Shown: in pieces, positions 1 through 5,623 of the stretch
How positions within the stretch are numbered: position 1 is the stretch's first letter
Layout of the letters: the number at the start of each line of letters is the position of its first letter
Source: Candidatus Fraserbacteria bacterium RBG_16_55_9
GTDB taxonomy: Bacteria; Bipolaricaulota; Bipolaricaulia; RBG-16-55-9
Reading direction: 5' to 3'
Length of the DNA: 8,675 nucleotides
NCBI GenBank assembly: GCA_001778455.1
Contig: MFGX01000051.1
Location: forward strand, 6,255-14,929
Notes under the pieces: model-generated
What the model saw: only the letters and a program-made list of their open reading frames with translations
Databases searched by the model: none
What the model was told of the DNA's origin: nothing
Position numbers and translations under genes: made by a program

Positions 1-882
1 GGGGAAGACAAGGATCTCGCCACGGGCCAGAAGCTCACGTACTCTTGGGACTTCGGTGACGGCACACCCACAAGCAAGAAGGACACGACAGACGCCAAGA
101 CTACGTACACCTATGCCAAACTGGGCACCTTTACCGTCAAAGTCGTAGCCACGGATGATAAGAAGGCTAAGAGCAAAGAGGTCAGCATTAAGATCACCGT
201 GCAGAACGGTGCACCCACGGCGGATGCCAAGGCCACGCCCACCAGCGGCCAAGCACCTCTCACAGTGGCTTTTGATGCCAGTGGCTCCAAGGATGCAGAC
301 GGAACCATCGCCAGCTATGAGTGGGACTTTGGCGATGGCCAGAAGGGCTCAGGCCAGAAGGTCAACCACGACTACAAGGACCCTAAGGCCTACACGGTCA
401 CACTGACCGTAACCGACAACGACGGGGCCAAGGCCAGCAAAACTCTTACCGTTACCGTCGAGGCGGCTTCCCAGGGAAAAGTCTGGGAAGTCCAGATGAT
501 CGTCACCGCGGACGGCAAATTCCAGTTTGAACCAGCCGTTCTGAAGATCAGCCCCGGTGACACGATCCGCTGGACTTGTAAGAGCGGTTGTCCGCACAGT
601 GCTGCGTCCTACTCGAAGGCCAATGGCAAATCCGACGGATTGCCTGCGGGCGCTACTTCTTGGGATTCAAAGCTCCTCAACGCCGATGGCACATTTGAGG
701 CCACGTTTGCAGGCCCCGAGGGGAGTTACCCGTACTTCTGCTTACCCCACGAAGCTTTGGGGCAAGTGGGGCTCATCGTCGTAAGCAAGTACACGGATCT
801 GAGCGCAGACTTCCTGGGCAGTCTGCAAGGCCAAGCCAAGACCACGATGCAGGAGCTCGTCGAGCAAGCCAAGAAGCTTTGA
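1..882 (+). CDS. PKD-repeat protein with C-terminal cupredoxin (plastocyanin-like) domain, 5' partial
   Basis: The reading frame is open from base 1 with no start, so the gene begins before the window; 293 residues are visible. Residues 1-67 are the end of one PKD domain (YSWDFGDG) and about 68-157 a second complete one (YEWDFGDG, then a VTLTVTDNDG strand). PKD domains are Ig-like folds usually found outside the cell. Residues about 158-264 form a type-1 copper domain: ligands His199 (CPHS) and Cys247-x2-His250 (FCLPHEALGQVG). The axial position, normally Met, is Gln255. Cys193 and Cys197 sit just before the first His and may form a disulfide. A short helical tail (about 267-293) follows with no membrane anchor. 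The likely role is an exported electron-transfer or copper-binding protein; the signal peptide would lie upstream and cannot be seen. The stop overlaps the next start (TTGA). The domain calls are firm; the function is inferred. Confidence 0.88.
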   Translation, partial: GEDKDLATGQKLTYSWDFGDGTPTSKKDTTDAKTTYTYAKLGTFTVKVVATDDKKAKSKEVSIKITVQNGAPTADAKATPTSGQAPLTVAFDASGSKDADGTIASYEWDFGDGQKGSGQKVNHDYKDPKAYTVTLTVTDNDGAKASKTLTVTVEAASQGKVWEVQMIVTADGKFQFEPAVLKISPGDTIRWTCKSGCPHSAASYSKANGKSDGLPAGATSWDSKLLNADGTFEATFAGPEGSYPYFCLPHEALGQVGLIVVSKYTDLSADFLGSLQGQAKTTMQELVEQAKKL

Positions 883-1778
883 CGTTCTCCATCGTTGCTT
901 GCGACCTTCAAGCTGAGGAGTGGGGAGTAGCCGTTCAGTCAAAGTTTCTCGCGGTGGGCCCCGTTGTGCCCTGGGCTCAGGCAAACGTGGGGGCCATCGC
1001 GACTCAGGCCCATGCGAACACGAGCTACGGCCCCCGTGGGCTCGAACTACTGCTATCCGGTCTAACCGCGGAAGACGCACTAGACAGGCTCACCTCAGGC
1101 GATGAGGGTCGCCAGCATCGACAAGTGGGACTGGTAGACTCCCAGGGCCTTGCTGTCGCTTTCACGGGCCAAGAGTGCTATCCCTGGGCTGGTCAGGTTG
1201 TGGGAAAGAGGTACAGTTGCCAGGGGAACATCCTGGCCAGTGAGGCGGTCGTACAGGACATGGCGGAGGCGTTTGAGAAGAATCGAGGGCCACTGGCCGA
1301 GCGATTGATCGCTTCGCTCCGGGCGGGCCAGCAAGCGGGCGGAGACAAGCGCGGTCAACAATCCGCGGCTCTGCTCATCGTCAAAGAGAAGGGCGGATAC
1401 GGAGGCTTCACCGATCGCCTGATTGATCTTCGAATTGATGATCACCCGCAACCCATCGAGGAGCTGGCACGTCTTCTTCGATTGCAGCAACTCTACTTTG
1501 GCCAGACGACCGAGACGATCCGCTTGGGCATGAGCGAAGTGAAGTCCATCCAGACGATGCTCCAAGCGCTCGGTTACTATCTTGGTGAGGTCAACGGCAC
1601 ATGGGATCAAGCCACAGATCAGGCCCTGGAGGACTTTCATAACGTGGAGAACCTGGAGATGCGCCGACTGGAAGAGCCGAAGGCTCTCGATGCGGAGGTC
1701 TTTCGGTTCATGAAGGAGAAGCATCGCGCTCTCGGTTACTCAGCTGTAAAGGAAATGAGAGAAAGCCCCCGCACGTAG
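879..1778 (+). CDS. DUF1028 family Ntn-hydrolase-like protein with C-terminal peptidoglycan-binding-like domain
   Basis: The protein has 299 residues. The start is TTG at 879, overlapping the TGA stop of the previous gene; the resulting N-terminus MTFSIVACD matches the typical DUF1028 beginning. Residues 1-210 carry the family hallmarks: GVAVQSKFLAVG, PWAQANVGAIATQA, SYGPRGLELL, RQVGLVD, QGNILA, GGDKRGQQSAALL and a final DLRIDDHP. The family is placed in the Ntn-hydrolase superfamily, but its substrate is unknown. Residues about 218-285 (IQTMLQALGYYLGEVNGTWD) resemble the peptidoglycan-binding domain often fused to DUF1028. No signal peptide is visible, so the protein appears cytosolic, which sits oddly with a wall-binding domain. 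The 4-base overlap implies translational coupling with the cupredoxin gene, but I see no biochemical link. The last codons run into a terminator hairpin. The family call is firm; the function is unknown. Confidence 0.93.
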   Translation: MTFSIVACDLQAEEWGVAVQSKFLAVGPVVPWAQANVGAIATQAHANTSYGPRGLELLLSGLTAEDALDRLTSGDEGRQHRQVGLVDSQGLAVAFTGQECYPWAGQVVGKRYSCQGNILASEAVVQDMAEAFEKNRGPLAERLIASLRAGQQAGGDKRGQQSAALLIVKEKGGYGGFTDRLIDLRIDDHPQPIEELARLLRLQQLYFGQTTETIRLGMSEVKSIQTMLQALGYYLGEVNGTWDQATDQALEDFHNVENLEMRRLEEPKALDAEVFRFMKEKHRALGYSAVKEMRESPRT

Positions 1779-1788
1779 CGGGGGCTTT
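1762..1788 (+). terminator. Strong intrinsic-type terminator hairpin at the end of the DUF1028 gene
   Basis: AAAGCCCCCGC (1762-1772) and GCGGGGGCTTT (1778-1788) form a perfect 11-bp stem with a 5-base loop. The TAG stop (1776-1778) lies partly in the loop, so the coding region ends inside the hairpin. The T-run is short (TTT, then GTCC), so release may be weaker than for a textbook terminator. Because the A and T ends pair, the hairpin could also work in the opposite direction. Confidence 0.85.
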
Positions 1789-1865
1789 GTCCTCCACTTG
1801 CGGTGGTGAGAGGAAATTAGAGTAGAGGGACAGCAGAAATTATAGCTCCTTTAGCTCTTCCCGTC

Positions 1866-1881
1866 TGTGACATGGATCACA
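1866..1881. promoter_or_regulatory. Crp/Fnr-family-like operator, TGTGA-N6-TCACA
   Basis: TGTGACATGGATCACA has perfect half-sites with the 6-base spacing known for E. coli CRP. It lies in the gap before the secreted-protein/FtsX pair. Measured to a start predicted from the TATCAT box (about 1945), its centre is near -71.5, a helical position used at class I CRP promoters. The half-sites are seen directly; the regulator, its effector and whether this host uses the same code are inference. Confidence 0.5.
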
Positions 1882-1909
1882 TTGGCAAGAGTTGGGCATT
1901 ATCCGCAAA

Positions 1910-1938
1910 TTGCTCCTGGAAGACCCGCAAGCTATCAT
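1910..1938 (+). promoter_or_regulatory. Candidate promoter for the secreted-protein/permease pair
   Basis: TTGCTC (1910-1915) and TATCAT (1933-1938) are separated by 17 bases. The -10 box matches 5 of 6 consensus bases and the -35 box only 3 of 6, which fits a promoter that needs an activator bound at the palindrome upstream. Transcription would begin near 1945, giving a leader of only about 13 bases that starts at the ribosome binding site AGGTGAT (1946-1952). The alternatives TTATAG (1840-1845) and TTGGCA (1882-1887) in the same gap pair less well with other boxes. Confidence 0.35.
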
Positions 1939-1957
1939 GAACTACAGGTGATCATCC

Positions 1958-2611
1958 ATGCGAAGGGTGCTCCGCTTCTTGCTTCAAGTGGCCATGGCGA
2001 CGTTCATCGCTCTGGGTTCTTGGGCGCTTGCGCAGACCGGCGACTATTTCCAGAACTACCCTGGTGGCTTTACACGTGCTGCTTATCAGATCACTTCGGA
2101 AGAACTAGAGAACCCGCTCACGTTGACGTTTCAGATTGAGCCTGAGGCGGGAGGGCAATTTACGGTAACCACCACAAACCGGGTGACAGCCCGCCGGGAA
2201 AACCTCGAGGCCGGGGTAACCAGCGGAGTAGCTCAGGCACAGCTCATCATTCAGGACGAGGCTGTGCAAGCTCTTCTGGAAAACAAGCGAAACTTGAGGC
2301 CCCAGGCTTCGTTCATCCTTCCTGGAGCCCGATTCACCAGCGCTGATCGCGAAACCATTGCGGGCATCTCCGTCCTCTGTGGCATGCTTACCAGATCCGA
2401 AAAACCTGCCCAGCGCATCTTCCTTGCGATCACGGAAGATTCGACCTTGCCCTTCCCCCCTTGGATCCAGCAAGAGGAGGAGCGAAGCTCAGGTGGAATG
2501 ATCAGCTCGCTACGCGTCTGCGACTCGCTCGCCCCTCTCGCTCAGCAGTCAGAAAAGCGCTATGCGATCCTCTTTCAATTAGAGCTCCTCGATTACGAGC
2601 GTCGTGAGTGA
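1958..2611 (+). CDS. Predicted secreted/periplasmic protein of unknown function
   Basis: I do not recognise this 217-residue protein. The N-terminus is a clear Sec signal peptide: MRR, then a hydrophobic stretch (about residues 7-22), with a signal peptidase I site ALA|QT after Ala25. There is no lipobox Cys. The mature part of about 190 residues starts with aromatic residues (GDYFQNYPGGF), then strand-like segments (LTLTFQIEP, GQFTVTTTNRV), a central mixed region, Pro-rich FPPWIQQEEE and a final strand-like FQLELLDYE. Two cysteines, Cys141 and Cys188, could pair. The ATG at 1958 has AGGTGAT five bases upstream, which supports this start. The gene overlaps the FtsX-type permease gene by 8 bases, so the two products probably work together, for example as a periplasmic partner of the permease. 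That role is inferred from position only. Confidence 0.8.
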   Translation: MRRVLRFLLQVAMATFIALGSWALAQTGDYFQNYPGGFTRAAYQITSEELENPLTLTFQIEPEAGGQFTVTTTNRVTARRENLEAGVTSGVAQAQLIIQDEAVQALLENKRNLRPQASFILPGARFTSADRETIAGISVLCGMLTRSEKPAQRIFLAITEDSTLPFPPWIQQEEERSSGGMISSLRVCDSLAPLAQQSEKRYAILFQLELLDYERRE

Positions 2612-3797
2612 AGGACTGCGAATCCGGTTGAGTAAAGACCTGCTGCGGTTGGCGTGGGCAAATCTCGTGCGCCGCCCCTTGAGATCTATGTTGACGGTCC
2701 TCGGAATTGCCATCGGGATGACGGCGGTCGTTGGGCTGTGGGGGCTGACGGGCGGCGTGCAGCGCGCTCTCGAAGGCCAGTTCCAGCGGATTGGGCACGA
2801 CCTCGTGTTCATCCTTCCGGGATCTACTCGCGGGCTCTCTTCTTCCGAAGTCATGCAGATCGATGTGGAGCGACTCCGCTCGATGCCTGGAGCTGCGCAG
2901 GTGGGAGCATTGCTCCGCCAGGCTCTACCCGTCTCCGCGGGGAAGACCCAAGGCTTTCTCATCATCCTGGGGCTGTCCCCGGAGACGATGAGATGGGCAG
3001 ATCGCTTCTTCCCTCACTTTGAATTGACGGACGGAAGGCTCCCTCTCGCGGAGGGTGGCGAAGTTCTGCTCACTCAGCGAGCCGCGCTCGACTTGAACCT
3101 AAGCGTGGGTGGAACGATTCAACTGGCTGACCATGACTTTCGGGTCAGCGGCGTTCTAAGGTCGACCGGAGATTCGAGCATCGAAGGGGCGATCATTGCA
3201 CCTCTGGCTGCCTTGTGGGAGTTGACGGGACGTAGCCACTCCACATCGCTTGTCTGGGTCCAGGCGCAACCCGGCTACGATGTCGAAACGCTCGCCGCTT
3301 CCCTGGAAGAGGCTCTGCGGTCCATCCCCGGGGGCTTTAGCGTGCAGACCTCGAAGCGGTTGAACGAGATCATCCAGGCGGTGTTGGGGGTGCTCAGAGC
3401 AGCTCTTACGGGAATCGCCGCTGTGGCGCTTCTCGTGGGTGGGATCGGATTGATGAACACGATGTATATGGCCGTCTTGGAGCGCACGCGGGAGGTGGGG
3501 ATCCTCATCTCTTTGGGTGCGCACAGTCGTCAGATTGTGACGCTCTTCCTGTTCGAAGCCGCGCTTCTGGGGTTGGGGGGAGGAATCGTAGGAGTGCTCT
3601 TGGGAACGGGGTTGGCGATCAGTCTTTGCGCACTCATCATCCAGGCAACGGGCGCGCCGATGTTCTCTCCTACGGTCGATCTTTCACTGGTAGGATTCTC
3701 ACTCCTTTTCGCGATGGGGTTGGGGATGCTCGCGGGTGCACTGCCTGCGCGTCGCGCCGCTTTACTGCACCCCGTGGACGCCCTTCGCTATGAGTGA
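2604..3797 (+). CDS. MacB/FtsX-family ABC transporter permease
   Basis: The protein has 397 residues and is an inner-membrane subunit. The family layout is complete: a cytoplasmic N-terminal helix (LRLAWANLVRRPLRS), TM1 about 29-49, a large periplasmic MacB-type core domain about 50-255, then TM2 about 263-287, TM3 about 313-347 and TM4 about 361-381. The hallmark GIGLMNTMYMAVLERTREVG (281-300) with ISLGAHSRQI follows TM2, and the C-terminus PARRAALLHPVDALRYE is typical. Such permeases pair with a MacB/LolD-type ATPase and couple ATP use to work in the periplasm, such as export of lipoproteins or peptides. The GTG start at 2604 lies inside the end of the secreted-protein gene (8-base overlap); an in-frame TTG at 2628, preceded by AAGGA at 2611, is an alternative. 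No ATPase gene adjoins. The family is sure; the substrate is unknown. Confidence 0.93.
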   Translation: MSEGLRIRLSKDLLRLAWANLVRRPLRSMLTVLGIAIGMTAVVGLWGLTGGVQRALEGQFQRIGHDLVFILPGSTRGLSSSEVMQIDVERLRSMPGAAQVGALLRQALPVSAGKTQGFLIILGLSPETMRWADRFFPHFELTDGRLPLAEGGEVLLTQRAALDLNLSVGGTIQLADHDFRVSGVLRSTGDSSIEGAIIAPLAALWELTGRSHSTSLVWVQAQPGYDVETLAASLEEALRSIPGGFSVQTSKRLNEIIQAVLGVLRAALTGIAAVALLVGGIGLMNTMYMAVLERTREVGILISLGAHSRQIVTLFLFEAALLGLGGGIVGVLLGTGLAISLCALIIQATGAPMFSPTVDLSLVGFSLLFAMGLGMLAGALPARRAALLHPVDALRYE

Positions 3798-3810
3798 ACT
3801 TACGTGTTCA
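3795..3810. repeat. Short inverted repeat TGAAC-N6-GTTCA
   Basis: TGAAC (3795-3799) and GTTCA (3806-3810) flank six bases. The left arm includes the TGA stop of the permease gene. The repeat lies just upstream of the candidate prs -35 box (3818). It could be an operator for prs or a weak hairpin. Five-base arms can arise by chance. Confidence 0.3.
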
Positions 3811-3817
3811 TGGGGAT

Positions 3818-3847
3818 TTGACGTGACCTACGACGAATCGCTAAGCT
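3818..3847 (+). promoter_or_regulatory. Weak candidate prs promoter
   Basis: TTGACG (3818-3823) matches the -35 consensus at 5 of 6 bases. With an 18-base spacer the best -10 is TAAGCT (3842-3847), only 3 of 6. No terminator separates the permease gene from prs, so prs may also be read through from upstream. Confidence 0.3.
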
Positions 3848-3867
3848 AAGGAGTTTACTAAGGAGGG
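3847..3867 (+). promoter_or_regulatory. Tandem Shine-Dalgarno sequences before prs
   Basis: TAAGGAG occurs at 3847-3853 and again at 3859-3865, where it extends to TAAGGAGGG. The second copy gives a near-complete match to the 16S rRNA 3' tail and lies six bases before the ATG at 3873, so it fixes the start of prs. The first copy, 12 bases upstream, may act as a standby site or be a small duplication. Confidence 0.75.
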
Positions 3868-3872
3868 CTGCT

Positions 3873-4817
3873 ATGGGGGGCGAACTCAAGCTAGTCGCTG
3901 GCAATTCCAATCCCGCGCTGGCGGAAGAGATCAGTGCCTGCTTGGGAGTTCCCCTTTGCGATGCGGAAGTAGGTCGCTTCCCGGATGGGGAGATCAATGT
4001 CCACATCAAGGAGACCGTGCGTGGTGCAGACGTCTTTGTCATCCAGTCCACTTCGCCCCCCGTAAATGAACACCTGATGGAGCTCCTTCTGATCATTGAT
4101 GCTCTCCGCCGGGCTTCTGCTTCGCGAATCACAGCAGTCATTCCGTACTACGGCTACTCTCGTCAAGATCGAAAGCACATCGGCCGCGTACCGATCAGCG
4201 CCAAATTGGTAGCCAATTTCATCGAAACAGCCGGAGCCAACCGTGTGCTCACGCTGGACTTACCCGCAGGTCAACTCCAAGGCTTCTTCGATATCCCTGT
4301 CGATAACTTGAGGATCGATCCCATCTTCGCGGATTACTTCTCTCAGGAAGGCCTAGCGCAGGATTCCGTGATCGTGGCTCCCGATGTGGGAGCTGCCCGA
4401 CGCGCGAGCGGAGTGGCAGAGCGCCTGGGCTTGCCGTATGCCATCGTGGAGAAGGCGCGAGTCAGTGACAAGACCGGCCAAGTCGAAGCCCGACATGTGA
4501 TTGGGGAAGTGAAGGGCAGGCGGGCCATCATGGTCGATGACATCATTTCCACAGGTGGAACAATCCTTGCCGCTACGGATCTTCTTCAAGAATGCGGGGC
4601 GCGCGAGGTCTATGCGGCCTTCTCCCATGGAATCTTTGCTGCCGATGCCGTTCAGAGAATCGAGCAATCTTCGCTGAGGGGCGTGATCGTCACCAATACG
4701 ATCCCACCACCGGTCAGCCCCAAGCTGATCCACATCTCCGTCGGGAAGCTCTTCGCAGACATCATTGAGCGCATTCACGAAGACCAATCGGTCAGCAAGC
4801 TCTTCCCTCATTATTGA
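3873..4817 (+). CDS. prs: Ribose-phosphate pyrophosphokinase (PRPP synthase)
   Basis: The protein has 314 residues, the usual size of class I PRPP synthases. The enzyme transfers pyrophosphate from ATP to ribose 5-phosphate, giving PRPP for purine, pyrimidine, NAD, His and Trp synthesis in the cytosol. Motifs in order: GRFPDGE (35-40), QSTSPPVNEHLMELLLIID, YYGYSRQDRK (92-101), the QLQGFFDIPVDNL segment (134-146), metal-site Asp171 (APDVG), flexible-loop Lys194 and Arg196, the ribose-phosphate loop VDDIISTGGT (221-230) and VTNTIPPP. The otherwise nearly invariant DLHA reads DLPA: Pro131 replaces a metal-binding His. The loop has Ser226 where most bacteria have Asp. The flexible loop looks about two residues longer than in E. 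coli. The strong TAAGGAGG fixes the start. The order prs-rplY-pth is a well-known bacterial cluster. The family call is certain; full activity is open because of Pro131. Confidence 0.96.
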   Translation: MGGELKLVAGNSNPALAEEISACLGVPLCDAEVGRFPDGEINVHIKETVRGADVFVIQSTSPPVNEHLMELLLIIDALRRASASRITAVIPYYGYSRQDRKHIGRVPISAKLVANFIETAGANRVLTLDLPAGQLQGFFDIPVDNLRIDPIFADYFSQEGLAQDSVIVAPDVGAARRASGVAERLGLPYAIVEKARVSDKTGQVEARHVIGEVKGRRAIMVDDIISTGGTILAATDLLQECGAREVYAAFSHGIFAADAVQRIEQSSLRGVIVTNTIPPPVSPKLIHISVGKLFADIIERIHEDQSVSKLFPHY

Positions 4818-4820
4818 CCA

Positions 4821-4850
4821 TTGGCATCTCTTCCAGAGATTCGCTATGAT
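4821..4850 (+). promoter_or_regulatory. Sigma70-type promoter for rplY-pth
   Basis: TTGGCA (4821-4826) and TATGAT (4845-4850) each match 5 of 6 consensus bases, with an 18-base spacer. The start would fall near 4857, a few bases before GGAGGG (4863-4868). This gives rplY and pth transcription independent of prs. Confidence 0.6.
4826..4840. repeat. 6-bp inverted repeat inside the rplY promoter spacer
   Basis: ATCTCT (4826-4831), TCC, AGAGAT (4835-4840) is a perfect 6-bp dyad with a 3-base loop. It starts at the last base of the -35 box and ends five bases before the -10 box. As DNA it could be a repressor site; as the end of the prs transcript it would be a short AU-rich hairpin with no T-run, so a poor terminator. 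Confidence 0.4.
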
Positions 4851-4879
4851 AAGGGACCATTCGGAGGGATAATTCAGCG

Positions 4880-5614
4880 ATGGCGTATGAACTGAGTGCA
4901 GAGATTCGCAAGGAGAAGAATCCGAGAGAATTGAGGCGCCAGGGGCGCATCCCCGGTGTGATCTATGGCCCAGGAGCCCATCACCTGATCGCGTTTGAGC
5001 GTAAAGACCTTGAGGGGCTACTGGCCAGGATCACGCGCAGCTCGCGCATCTCACTGAAACTCGATGGTGAGAGATTCGATACGTTTATAAAAGAGATTCA
5101 ATACGACCTTTTTACGGATACAGTGATCCATCTCGATTTGTACCAACCTCCTGCTCAGAGACCCATCACGATCGATGTGCCCTTCCGGCTGCGTGGTGAA
5201 GCCAAGGGGCGACAGAGCGGAGGGGTAGTCTACCAGCTTCGTGACGCTGTGGAGGTCCGGGGTTCAAGTGACAAGATCCCCGAATTGATCGAGCTTGAGG
5301 TCACCGAGTTGGACATCGGCCAAGCCCTCCACGCAAGCGATGTGCGACTCGCGGAGGGAATTCAACTCCTTACACCCGCGGAAGCCGTATTGGTCACCGT
5401 CCTTGCGCAGAGGAAGGAAGAGGTCGTGGCGGCGCCTGTCGAAGCAGTGGCTGTGGAAGGTGAAGCGGTCGCGGAAGGCGAAGGTGCGGAAGGGGCTGCG
5501 ACTCCCGCTGCTCCAGGCGCAGGCAAAGAGGAGCCAGCCAAAGCTTCAGCCAAGGCTCCCGCTAAGGCCCAAGCCAAAGCGAAGGAAGAGCCCGAGGGGC
5601 GCAAGAAGAAGTAG
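4880..5614 (+). CDS. rplY: Large-subunit ribosomal protein L25/TL5 (general stress protein CTC family)
   Basis: The protein has 244 residues, the long two-domain (CTC/TL5) form rather than the short about 95-residue E. coli L25. It binds 5S rRNA in the large ribosomal subunit. Residues 1-90 are the L25 beta-barrel: LRRQGRIPGVIYG (18-30), then KEIQYDLFTDTVIHLDLYQ (71-89). Residues about 94-178 are the TL5 C-terminal beta domain (PITIDVPFRLRGEAKG, GGVVYQL, PELIELEVTELDIG, LTPAEAVLVTV). From about 179 a low-complexity tail runs first acidic (Glu/Ala/Val, to about 205) and then basic Ala-Lys-Pro (about 216-235), ending GRKKK. GGAGGG lies 11 bases before the ATG. The gene stands between prs and pth as in Bacillus, where the homologue ctc is stress-induced; no sigma-B-type promoter is evident here. 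Confidence 0.95.
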   Translation: MAYELSAEIRKEKNPRELRRQGRIPGVIYGPGAHHLIAFERKDLEGLLARITRSSRISLKLDGERFDTFIKEIQYDLFTDTVIHLDLYQPPAQRPITIDVPFRLRGEAKGRQSGGVVYQLRDAVEVRGSSDKIPELIELEVTELDIGQALHASDVRLAEGIQLLTPAEAVLVTVLAQRKEEVVAAPVEAVAVEGEAVAEGEGAEGAATPAAPGAGKEEPAKASAKAPAKAQAKAKEEPEGRKKK

Positions 5615-5623
5615 CCTCGTTTC

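Noticed and set aside
1095..1724. 209-codon minus-strand open frame opposite DUF1028
   Set aside because: It lies wholly antisense to a gene with clear family motifs; its translation shows no conserved features.
1794..1806. CCAC-TTGCG-GTGG hairpin after the strong terminator
   Set aside because: A 4-bp stem is too short to call, although it could slightly aid termination.
1843..1857. Direct repeat TAGCTC twice, 9 bases apart
   Set aside because: It is too short to distinguish from chance; no matching third copy.
1937..1951. Five-codon upstream reading frame (ATG to TGA) overlapping the Shine-Dalgarno
   Set aside because: It overlaps the -10 box and would begin before the predicted transcription start; it is probably chance.
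1867..2139. 90-codon plus-strand open frame across the regulatory gap
   Set aside because: It starts inside the Crp-like palindrome and overlaps the signal-peptide gene out of frame; it has no ribosome binding site or recognisable protein features.
4353..4811. 152-codon minus-strand open frame opposite prs
   Set aside because: It is an antisense shadow of a certain prs gene.
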